A DNA stretch of 64,000 nt, from contig WNNJ02002427.1 in NCBI GenBank assembly GCA_012934845.2, positions 62,001-126,000 of the forward strand, written 5' to 3'. A program made the position numbers and the translations under genes. Shown in pieces: positions 23,089 to 35,100 of this stretch. The DNA comes from Pomphorhynchus laevis. Taxonomy: Eukaryota > Acanthocephala > Palaeacanthocephala > Echinorhynchida > Pomphorhynchidae. Every line of letters starts with the position of its first letter. Within the stretch, counting starts at the first letter, position 1. The notes beneath the pieces were generated by a model, which saw only the letters and a program-made list of their open reading frames with translations, had not been told where the DNA came from and did not search any database.

Positions 23089-26000
23089 ATGGGAAATAGA
23101 CAATCGTATTTCACAAGTGTGATGGATTTGAATGAATTGAAGTTGAGAGGTATATTTATAAGTTATCCATTTATGTACATAACTACATAAATGTAACCTG
23201 AAATTTCTAGCTAATACAATACTTTTACAATTCAGAGCTCAAAGTAATGAAAACTAATTGTAACCGGGAAGCTAAACCATCACAAACCGGCATGAAATGT
23301 TATTAACTAAAAATAGGATTAGAAAATTAATGAAATAAAAGCTTAATTTTAGAAGGTATTTCAAAGTTACGCATCTTAATCTTATGGATCTGTTTAGTTT
23401 TAAAAAAGATTCCTGCTTATCCAATTCTGATTAATTGCTTCTTTGATCATGCGACATTTCCAATTATCTTCATAGATCAATTTTATTGTAATTTTTATTC
23501 AACACATCAATGTAAAATAATAATTATTTTAATTGCATCAATTAAAATAATATATAAACATCAAATATAAAAAATATTCTTATGGTTGTGGCACGACATT
23601 ATCCTCATAGATATTGTTCCGAATCTTGATACATCAGGACGCTCCTAATCAGCCTGGGTGGGCTGATTTAATCTTGGGTGACCTGTATATCTTCTTATGT
23701 CTGGTTTAGCTTGACTCTTTTGACTTTTAAAACGACACATGAAACATTTAGAATCAATTTAATATCAAAGGACTTTTTTTATTTAGTGCAACGTATTTCT
23801 AATATCGAACAATTAAATTCATTTAGAATTAGTTATTTTGAACCATCAATTTTAGTAGCGTCTTGCTGCATTAAGATTAGAAACAATACCTGTGAGGAAG
23901 AAAATAATTTTCATTTGATATTTCGCTAACCTCTGTTAGCATATTCAGCAAATTACAATGATTGCAATGTTCTGTAATTTTTTGATTGTAATTTTCAAAT
24001 TCATAATATCCTAATATTAACTCATTAGACAGACAATTATGTATAAAATTTCATAAATTCAAACGACAGCGAAAGCAGCTGGTTATCGCTAATAAGAGCA
24101 GCACCTGCCCAAAGCAAATGGCGGCGATCGTTTTGAACTTTTTATATAAATTTTGATTTAATTAATATTTTATTAATTAATTTAAAATTAATTTAATTTA
24201 AATTTAAATTAATTATTAAATTATTAAAATTTACAAATTTTTATAAATGCATCGTATGATTCATTTGATACTAATGATGATTACATTAAATAAATTGAAT
24301 TTTCGAATTCATAATTTATAATAGCTAGCCAATGAGCAAATAGATATCAGCATAATTTATACTCTCATTTTCATGTAAACTGGTTGGAAACAATCACATG
24401 AGTCAACGTGCTAATAATTAAGTCAGTCATTTGGTGACGGGTTTGTGCAAATAACAAAACCTACTCTCAACAAAGTACAATATAATCTTAACTAGCATGT
24501 ATTAAGGTAGCAGAAGTGACAAATAAATGAAATCAGTTAAATGAAAATATCTATTTTTCTAAAAAATCTATAAATAAGACAGTATAAACTGATATTAAAT
24601 ATTGAATTAATATTTTTATATATTTATATTTTTATAAAAAACTGTAATTTTTTTAATATGCTAACAGAGGTTAGCGAAATATCAAAAATAATTTCTTCTT
24701 TTCTTTGATTCAGTTCCAATAATTATTTATAAATAATGGATCATTATCAACTATTTAAAAACAAATATCTCGCAGGCACTGTCGAAAGACCATCTGAATA
24801 ATCATATTATATAATTATAATTGATAACATGCCCTTAGTGGACAAAAATTCAAACGCCAAGCATTTGATAATGATAGTTTATATCTTGAAATTTTTAAAA
24901 ATTTTATTGAAAATACTTTTTAATCGAATAAATTATAATATTACAATATAATATTAGTATAATATACAACATTATACTAATAAATATTATACTAATATCA
25001 ATATTTAAAAATATATCAATATTATACTAATATCAACAATTTAAAAGAATGTTTTGTAAATATGTTGGATAATTACAATGAATCATTTTTATAATTTTCA
25101 TTTAAAAGATAAATGAAAATTATAGGCGAAAGAAACATCGCCTGAAGAATGTTGATCCTCGCCTGATCAATATCAGTTGACTGTAAAGTCAGATTAGACA
25201 ATTCCAGAGCAGTATAATACACGAGAGTTTGTACTGCTTCCTGGAATTCCATAGCTGAAACTGATCGACTCAGAAGAGCCTAAGCACATTTCTTGACGAT
25301 GTATTTAGTTTAGATGACATTTCTCTCCATGTTCCGACGGCAGCAGTATTTACTAAGAATAAAAAATATCGTATGTTTGAATAGATTTAGAAACACATAC
25401 ATTTTGTGTTGTGCCCAAGTTAATTAGAATTCATGATTTTTAATTTAAGCTTATTTTCCAAAACACTGCATTATTCCTACATTCCGGTCAAATATAAAAC
25501 AATCAAACATTTTTAAATTTTGTAAATATTCAGGAACGAAGAAATTAGATTTATTGCAAAATTTGAACTCACGACGTCTGTATAGCGATTCGACGCTACA
25601 TCCACTATGCTAGCTGCTCCAGTGGTATAGATATACATTTCTATATATTACTTTTGGTTGGGGATCGTATTCTAACGATCTATTAGAAACCTACCTAGTT
25701 GTGTGATCCGCTAGCCGGATCACTGGTTTTTAAGTCTGTCACTTGCAATGAATGTTTTTAATTGTACTTGATTGCATCTATGAGCTGAAATTCTTCTGGT
25801 TGTGGCATAATATTATCCTCACATGCACTTGATACAGCATGACGCTAAAAAATCTATAAATAAGACAGTATAAACTGATATTAAATATTGAATTAATTTT
25901 TTTATATAAGCATGTACTTTAAAAAACTGTAATTTTCTTAAGATGCTAAGTGAGGTTAGCGAAATATAAAAAAAATCCATTTTCTTTGATCCAGCTCCAA

Positions 26001-29000
26001 TAATTCTTTATCAATAATGGATCATCTTCAACTGTATTTTGTATGAGTAATAACCTGAAAGAATTTGACAACCTTTTTTCATAAAATAAATATATTTTCA
26101 ACAATTTTTCGTTTTTTTTGGTCACTATTGATATAATTATTTATAAAGATACTGGAATAATATTATTAAAACACAAATTTTGATACTATTCAATATTAAA
26201 CTTTAACAAAGTTTTAATATTTTACATTATTTAACTTCGCAAGACATTTAAATTTTGTCAATTTGGCCAGTATATAATTGTTTTTATCCATAGAATATTG
26301 GAATAAACCAAAGTTATGAAACATATTGTCGAAAATCGTGAGGATTTGAAATTTAATCTACATTTAAGTATTTTATTTGATTAAAGTTTTTTAAAACTGC
26401 CCACATCGGTAAAAGAATTTAACAAAATCACAATAATCACCAATAGACAAAAATACAACCTTGTTACGATCGTGATATCATGGATTGCCTAAATACCTGT
26501 AGAGTCATATACTTTTTTAAGAATACCCATAAGAAATTTATATAATCATTTATACTCAATATTATCTGTACAATCCATTCGATTGAGTATATTAATTGGA
26601 CTTTTAATTTTAGTTGGATTGGATCGATATTCTATGGCCAGATCGTATTTCAGAATGCTTGCATTTCCACTTAAAGTAATAGATAAAAATACTATTGAAA
26701 ACGAAGTGATAAGGAAAAGAGCTCCTTCTTATATATCACAGGTATTTCTAATTCGTACGCAAATGATTATGTAAGAATATTTTTAAATTTAACTACATCG
26801 CAGGCTAATTTAGAAACTATGTTTTAAAAAAATATTATTAGCTGTTTTTATTATAAACAATTTTGTTACTTTTTCATTATTTCTTTACAATTTATAATTT
26901 ATGAACTAAACAAATAAAATTATTTTAATTATAAATTATTTTATAAATTATCATATAAATTATTTTATAATTCATATAAATTATTAAATGCATTTGGAAT
27001 TAGTTATTTTGAACCATCACTTTTTACAATTTAATGAAATTGTATGAAATTAATTAAATCAATTATAAAAACGGACACTTAGCTTCGCTTGTTTTCTGTC
27101 CATATAAAATTGATATAAAATGTCCATATAAACTCAATATTAGAAGTATTGATTTCAACGCTCTAATACTAGGAGTGTTGTTACATACTAGGAATATCTA
27201 GCAACAACAATATTTTGTGATATCGCAACTTTTACAAATATATTTCTGTTTGATAATTAAAGATGGGAAATTATGTACCAATGAAAATCATATTTTTATA
27301 ATTATATAATCATAATCACTAATTATATAAAAAATTTATATAATTATTTGCATAAATTATATTTCTAAATTCAAATTTTAGAAATTTAATTTAGATATGA
27401 AAAATATTTGTAAATAATTATTTTTTTAATAAAATTGATATATTTAAAATTTCTACTCAATTTAAAAATTATTTTTTAAAATTATAAAACTATTTTTCTA
27501 CTTTAGTTAATTGTATTTCTAAACATATTTTAATAGTTTAGGCTATATACGATTTACTTACTACTAAAAATGGTGGCGTAGATTTCAAAAGTCTGTTTTC
27601 ATTTCTACTAATAATTACCGAAGGCACAGATGATGAAACGGATAAACGTACATTTTTGCCAATAAAATTGAAACTTAAATCGAATGAATTTTTATATAGT
27701 TGCTCAAGATTGGCTATCTGTAAAAGTACTTGTACAACACGGAATAACAATGGACATTAAAGATTATTTTAAAGAAAACACGGATTCAACTGCATTCTTA
27801 TCATTATTGAAAGCAGTATATGATCCCTCTCGTGTAAGTTAATGCTAATTTAAAATTTTCTTCTTTATTTTTGTAAAATATTCGTTATAATAAAATAAAT
27901 ATAAGCTTTGATATAAAAGTTCTTATAATAGTTCTTGTAAGCTATATATATTGTATCGTATGAGATCATGAAAATCGATTGAAATCGGGACTGGTGATCC
28001 TTTGATGGATGCTTATTTTTGTAATAATTAGTTGCTAGGTCACACGAGTTGACTTTCGCATTGAAAACCAGCTACAGAATCCTTCGTTCATGAAATCCAA
28101 TTCCATACGCCCTGACTACTAACGGCCACATTGCCACAGCCGTTTTCGTTTCGCCCGCTTTTTGCCAAATGTTGGTAGCCCCGGGCTCGTCAGAAGGCTG
28201 ACTACCAACTCTTCGCCTTTTGAAATTTGAATTATCCGAGATTCGAGCTGTCGCACTCCGTACTAGGCTTGCGCTCTTGACTGCTAGGCTACGAATCCAG
28301 GATTACCAGATTTCACACAGTATATGAAACCTTCTATCATGATCTCCAGAAACTGCATTGTCCGAGATGCTTTCTGGCATGCATATTAAAGATTGTATCG
28401 TATGAGATCATGAAGATCGATTGAAATCGGGACTGGTGATCCTTTGATGGATGCTTATTTATGTAATGAATAGTTGCTAGGTCACACGAGGTGACTTTTG
28501 CATTGAAAACAAGCTACAGAATCCTTCCTTGATGATATCCAATTCCAGACATCCTGACTACTAACGGCGTCATTGCCACAACCTAGAATGTATGGAATTG
28601 GATATCATGAAGGAAGTATTCTGTAGCTGGTTTACAATGCGAAAGTCACCTCGTGTGACATAGCAACTATTCGTTACATAAATAAGAATCCATCAAAGGA
28701 TCACCAGTCCCGATTCCAATCGATCTTCATGATCTCATACGATAAAATCTATAATAAGCATGCCAGAGAAGCATCTCGGACAATGCAGTTTCTGGATATC
28801 ATGATGGAAGGTTTCATATACTGTGTGAAATCTGGTAATCCTAGATTTGTAGCCTAGCAGTCAAGAGCGCAAGCCTAGTACGGAGAGCGACAGCTCGAAT
28901 CTCGGATAAGTCAAATTTCAAAAGGCGAAGAGTTGGTAGTCAGCCTTCTGATGAGCCCGGGGCTACCAACATGTGGCAAAAAGCGGGCGAAACGAAAACG

Positions 29001-29116
29001 GTTGTGGCAATGGCGCCGTTAGTAGTCAGGGTGTATGGAATTGGATATCATGAACGAAGGATTCTGTAGCTGGTTTTCAATGCGAAAGTCACCTCGTGTG
29101 ACCTAGCAACTATTCG

Positions 29117-29167
<51 letters not shown>

Positions 29168-32090
29168 CGTAGATGTTGCCAAAAACCGGAGTTCGATTAC
29201 AAGTAGAGCAGACTTCCTTATCACTCCTAGACGAGCTGATGGTAGCCGGCAGCACTCATCAGTAGGGTGAACTACCATCAGTCGTTTCGGCTGCCTTGTG
29301 ATATATTAAAAAGGCATTTCCGAGAATTTGCTAACGTGGTAGCATGGGCATAGCCTCTTTAAACTAACCATGTGCTTTCCGGACCTATCCTAATTTTATT
29401 CGGCAGGAAATTTACATGCTGTCGTTGCTTGCTTTCTCACAGGATCCTTTGGAGGATACATTTTTATAATTTTATATCTGACTGTGTTAAACTGTGCTCT
29501 GGGAGCTAATAAGCTTCAGTTTAATAATCGTAGATGTTGCCAAAAACCGGAGTTCGATTACAAGTAGAGCAGACTTCCTTATCACTCCTAGACGAGCTGA
29601 TGGTAGCCGGCAGCACTCATCAGTAGGGTGAACTACCATCAGTCGTTTCGGCTGCCTTGTGATATATTAAATAGGCATTTCCGAGAATTTGCTAACGTGG
29701 TAGCATAGGCATAGCCTCTTTAAACTAACCATGTGCTTTCCGGACCATCCTAATTTTATTCGGCAGGAAATTTACATGCTGTCGTTGCTTGCTTTCTCAC
29801 AGGATCCTTTGGAGGATACATTTTTATAATTTTATATCTGACTGTGTTAAACTGTGCTCCGGGAGCTAATAAGCTTCAGTTTAATAATCGTAGATGTTGC
29901 CAAAAGCCGGAGTTCGATTACATGTCAGATATAAAATTATAAAAATGTATCCTCCAAAGGATCCTGTGAGAAAGCAAGCAACGACAGCAAGTAAATTTCC
30001 TGCCGAATAAAATTAGGATGGTCCGGAAAGCACATGGTTAGTTTAAAGAGGCTATGCCCATGCTACCACGTTAGCAAATTCTCGGAAATGCCTATTTAAT
30101 ATATCACAAGGCAGCCGAAACGACTGATGGTAGTTCACCCTACTGATGAGTGCTGCCGGCTACCATCAGCTCGTCTAGGAGTGATAAGGAAGTCTGCTCT
30201 ACTTGTAATCGAACTCCGGTTTTTGGCAACATCTACGATTATTAAACTGAAGCTTATTAGCTCCCGGAGCACAGTTTAACACAGTCAGATATAAAATTAT
30301 AAAAATGTATCCTCCAAAGGATATTTGAGAAAGCAAGCAACGACAGCATGTAAATTTCCTGCAGAATAAAATTAGGATGGTCCGGAAAGCACATGGTTAG
30401 TTTAAAGAGGCTATGCCTATGCTACCACGTTAGCAAATTCTCGGAAATGCCTATTTAATATATCACAAGGCAGCCGAAACGACTGATGGTAGTTCACCCT
30501 ACTGATAAGTGCTGCCGGCTACCATCAGCTAGTCTAGGAGTGATAAGGAAGTCTGCTCTACTTGTAATCGAACTCCGGTTTTTGGCAACATCTACGATTA
30601 TTAAACTGAAGCTTATTAGCTCCCAGAGCACAGTTTAACACAGTCAGATATAAAATTATAAAAATGTATCCTCCAAAGGATCCTGTGAGAAAGCAAGCAA
30701 CGACAGCAAGTAAATTTCCTGCCGAATAAAATTAGGATGGTCCGGAAAGCACATGGTTAGTTTAAAGAGGCTATGCCCATGCTACCACGTTAGCAAATTC
30801 TCGGAAATGCCTATTTAATATATCACAAGGCAGCCGAAACGACTGATGGTAGTTCACCCTACTGATGAGTGCTGCCGGCTACCATCAGCTCGTCTAGGAG
30901 TGATAAGGAAGTCTGCTCTACTTGTAATCGAACTCCGGTTTTTGGCAACATCTACGATTATTAAACTGAAGCTTATTAGCTCCCGGAGCACAGTTTAACA
31001 CAGTCAGATATAAAATTATAAAAATGTATCCTCCAAAGGATATTTGAGAAAGCAAGCAACGACAGCATGTAAATTTCCTGCAGAATAAAATTAGGATGGT
31101 CCGGAAAGCACATGGTTAGTTTAAAGAGGCTATGCCTATGCTACCACGTTAGCAAATTCTCGGAAATGCCTATTTAGTATATCACAAGGCAGCCGAAACG
31201 ACTGATGGTAGTTCACCCTACTGATAAGTGCTGCCGGCTACCATCAGCTAGTCTAGGAGTGATAAGGAAGTCTGCTCTACTTGTAATCGAACTCCGGTTT
31301 TTGGCAACATCTACGATTATTAAACTGAAGCTTATTAGCTCCCAGAGCACAGTTTAACACAGTCAGATATAAAATTATAAAAATGTATCCTCCAAAGGAT
31401 CCTGTGAGAAAGCAAGCAACGACAGCATGTAAATTTCCTGCCGAATAAAATTAGGATGGTCCGGAAAGCACATGGTTAGTTTAAAGAGGCTATGCCCATG
31501 CTACCACGTTAGCAAATTCTCGGAAATGCCTATTTAATATATCACAAGGCAGCCGAAACGACTGATGGTTGTTCACCCTACTGATGAGTGCTGCCGGCTA
31601 CCATCAGCTAGTCTAGGAGTGATAAGGAAGTCTGCTCAACTTGTAATCGAACTCCGGTTTTTGGCAACATCTACGCTTATTAAACTGAAGCTTATTAGCT
31701 CCCGGAGCACAGTTTAACACAGTCAGATATAAAATTATAAAAATGTATCCTCCAAAAGATCCTGTGAGAAAGCAAGCAACGACAGCAAGTAAATTTCCTG
31801 CCGAATAAAATTAGGATGGTCCGGAAAGCACATCGTTAGTTTAAAGAGGCTATGTCCATGCTACCACGTAAGCAAATTCTCGGAAATGCTTTTTTAATAT
31901 ATCACAAGGCAGCTGAAACGACTGATAGTAGTTCACCCTACTGATGAGTGCTACCGGCTACCATCAGCTCGTCTAGGAGTGATAAGGAAGTCTGCTCTAC
32001 TTGTAATCGAACTCCGGTTTTTGGCAACATCTACGATTATGAAACTGAAGCTTATTAGCTCCCGGAGCACAGTTTAACACAGTCAGATAT

Positions 32091-32134
<44 letters not shown>

Positions 32135-35100
32135 ATTGCGAAAAATCGCTTGAAACTGTGGTCCAGGAGCCAAAGCTGGCTACGATTGATTTTTAATCCA
32201 TATTTGCTGCTAAATAACTGGACTTCGATCATCAGCTCTATCAGTCTAATGTATCACTCCGAGACGATCCTAACCACCCAGCAGTCATCGTCAGTCGGAT
32301 GAAGTGGTTAGTGTACGTTTCGACTGCTTTTGTGATAACTATAAAGACACCAGCAATTCCTCACGATGCTATACGAAGCTCAGGTGCAGAAGCGTTTTTA
32401 ATGGCTTGTTGCATGTGTGGACTTTCTAGTTATTCTTTATATAAGGCACAAATGCGTATCCGTTGATTACGAGGGCACTGAATTTCTCACAGGATTCCTG
32501 AAGGAATGCGTCATTTTATAAATTGTTATTGCGAAAAATCGCTTGAAACTGTGGTCCAGGAGCCAAAGCTGGCTACGATTGATTTTTAATCCATATTTGC
32601 TGCTAAATAACTGGACTTCGATCATCAGCTCCATCAGTCTAATGTATCACTCCGAGACGATCCTAACCACCCAGCAGTCATCGTCAGTCGGATGAAGTGG
32701 TTAGGGTACGTTTCGACTGCTTTTGTGATAACTATAAAGACACCAGCAATTCCTCACGATGCTATACGAAGCTCAGGTGCAGAAGCGTTTTTACTGGCTT
32801 GTTGCATGTGTGTACCTTCTAGTTATTCTTTATATAAGGCACAAATGCGTATCCGTTGATTACGAGGGCACTGAATTTCTCACAGGATTCCTGAAGGAAT
32901 GCGTCATTTTATAAATTGTTATTGCGAAAAATCGCTGTTAAACAAACTTGTATTAATGAACAAACAATTATAAATGCTAATTGCATTAAATTGAATTAAT
33001 AAATGTTAAATAGGGACATTGGTGTAATTTTTAATTCTAGCGTAATTAAAATTTAATTTTATTATGCTGATCATACAGCAGAAATAAATGCAATTAATAG
33101 TGTGGGTAATACTAATTACTTATATTAATATATTAATTAAACATTCATTTAAGAAAACTCGTTATTATGCCATCACCAAGACTACTTTATTCTAAATAGC
33201 GACTTTATTTTAAGAAACCCGACGCAGGAACTACAGATTTTGAAAGAATTAAAGATATATATGGAGATTCAACTCTATTTACTCGACGCTCTGAAAATTC
33301 CTTTGCAACTGTTTATTCAGAGTTTTTGGAACTTTACGACTACCTTGTAATGAAAACTGAATGTTCGTAAATTTTAAAAAAAATATATTTATTTAATCTA
33401 ATTATTTAGTAATAATTTTATATTTTAGTCACTAGAAGAGAAATCATTGAAATGGAATCGAAATATTTACAATTGACAGAAGAATTTGGATACAAGTTTT
33501 CACTTTCAAATTTCCAATCAGTGATGAGTCCACCTGTTGATTCAATTGTATCAGAAGGTACGAATTAATAAGATTGTTGTGAAATTTGTTCGTGTAAATA
33601 ACAAAATAAATTATTCGAATATCTTTGATGGTTGCAATTGTGGCACCATCAGGTGGCAAATGTGGCACAATCAGAATCATTTAAAACTTTCCCAGTATTT
33701 CACTCCCAATGCTTAGTTAGTAATTGTATTGCCATCGTTTTATTTTAGCATAAGGACTAATGTCATGTTAGTTGATGTCATCTTCAACACAGATCATATT
33801 TATTTATTGTTTGAGTTTAAAATCATGATTGTTCTTGTAAATATTAAAAACAATCGAAAAATTGAAAGACAAAATTATTTTGATATTTTGACATCTTCAG
33901 AAATTAGAAACATTGTTTCTAAAATAAACTTAAAGATTAGAGTATTTTAAAATCATTAATGTTTCATCAAATTCTACCAGATCTAAAATCGATTTGCTTA
34001 TGTTCTATTGCCTAAATAACCATGTCATAAACGTAAAAAATTAGAAATAAAAGTCGAAGATTTAAAAAATGTAAAAGTAAATATAACTCATAGTTTCATA
34101 TTTTTGTGTAAATTTCTATTTAAAATACTCATCATATCAATATCAATCATCATATATACTCATATATATCAATACTTCATATATATACTTCATACACTCA
34201 TCATATATCAATCCCGATCATAAAAGGAACAACACGAAAAAATGCAAAAAAGAACACAAAATAAAAACAAAAAATCAACAAAATATGGGAACCAAAACAT
34301 TTAAAACAAACAATTGCAAGCATTTTATTATTTACATTATATAAATTATATAATTTTAACTTTCCATGTATTTTGATATTACGAATATATTGTGTCCCTT
34401 GTTGCAATGTAGACTGATTAGTACATACGACCAATTTTTGTATTTACTGGTTCATATAACTGTAATCAGCTTTTCATTTGATAAAAACAAAATATCACCG
34501 AGAATCATGTGTCATCGTTTAGCCTTTAAATACATTAATATTATTATATTAATATATTTATGCTGTACTTTACGTGATCGATAATTATTTAGAGAAACAA
34601 CATATTTTACAGTCCGCATTATGATCGACCGAATATGATCGATTGAATAATAAAATATACTCGTTTACAATTATATTACAAACAACTCTTCTCTTACTAA
34701 AATCCGGATTTAAACGGCATAGACAAGAACATAATATAAAAATATAAAATACAATATAATATGTAATTAAAAATATGTTACGTTTCAAGCATATATATAT
34801 CAATACTTCATATACTCATCATATATCAATCCCGATCATAAAAGGGACAATACAAAAAAATGCAAAAAGAACACAAAATAAAAACAAAACATCAACAAAA
34901 TATGGGAACCAAAACATTTAAAACAATTGCAAGCATTTTATTATTTACATTATATAAATTATATAATTTTAACTTTCCATGTATTTTGATATTACGAAAT
35001 ATAAATTGGATTAAAGGAAAAACGTGAAATTATCAAGTGTTAATTAAAAATTTGCTATTTCTTTATTATAATAATGAAGAAATAAAATAGTAAAACAGGG

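Larger units (their letters stand above)
23150..26613. other. USP32 intron 1 (3.5 kb)
   Basis: A+T-rich. It holds three copies of the dispersed hammerhead-like repeat (23900-23990, 24566-24772, 25848-26035), a tRNA-like repeat (25540-25628), and a coding-like patch near 25273-25377. The hairpin GTGATCCG-CTAGC-CGGATCAC lies near 25707-25727. A short block, GGTTGTGGCA...ATTATCCTCA, occurs at about 23583 and 25797. Confidence 0.6.
27951..29117. repeat. Array A: 443-bp hammerhead-bearing repeat, about 1.4 units inverted against about 1.2 units
   Basis: TTGTATCGTATGAGATCATG at 27951 recurs at 28393 (period 442) in one orientation. From about 28584 the same unit is read in the opposite orientation (GTATGGAATTGGATATCATG at 28590 and 29033, period 443). 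Each full unit holds a contiguous hammerhead ribozyme core (plus strand 28943-29032; minus strand 28109-28198) and a tRNA-like segment (28852-28905) on the same strand. The turn-around falls inside the helix III region. Lies in USP32 intron 27834-33214. Confidence 0.85.

Noticed and set aside
25551-25625. A functional tRNA gene
   Set aside because: The A and B boxes are good but the acceptor and anticodon stems do not pair properly.
29239-29300. Hammerhead on the plus strand of the first array B units
   Set aside because: CTGATGG there is not CUGANGA; the correct boxes are on the opposite strand.
29165-32935. CRISPR-like or satellite-only interpretation of the tandem arrays
   Set aside because: Units are 360-393 bp with no spacers, so not CRISPR; a plain satellite is possible but does not explain the conserved ribozyme parts in unrelated unit sequences.
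34366-34803. Short frames on both strands
   Set aside because: They overlap the duplicated A+T-rich block and show no protein-like composition.
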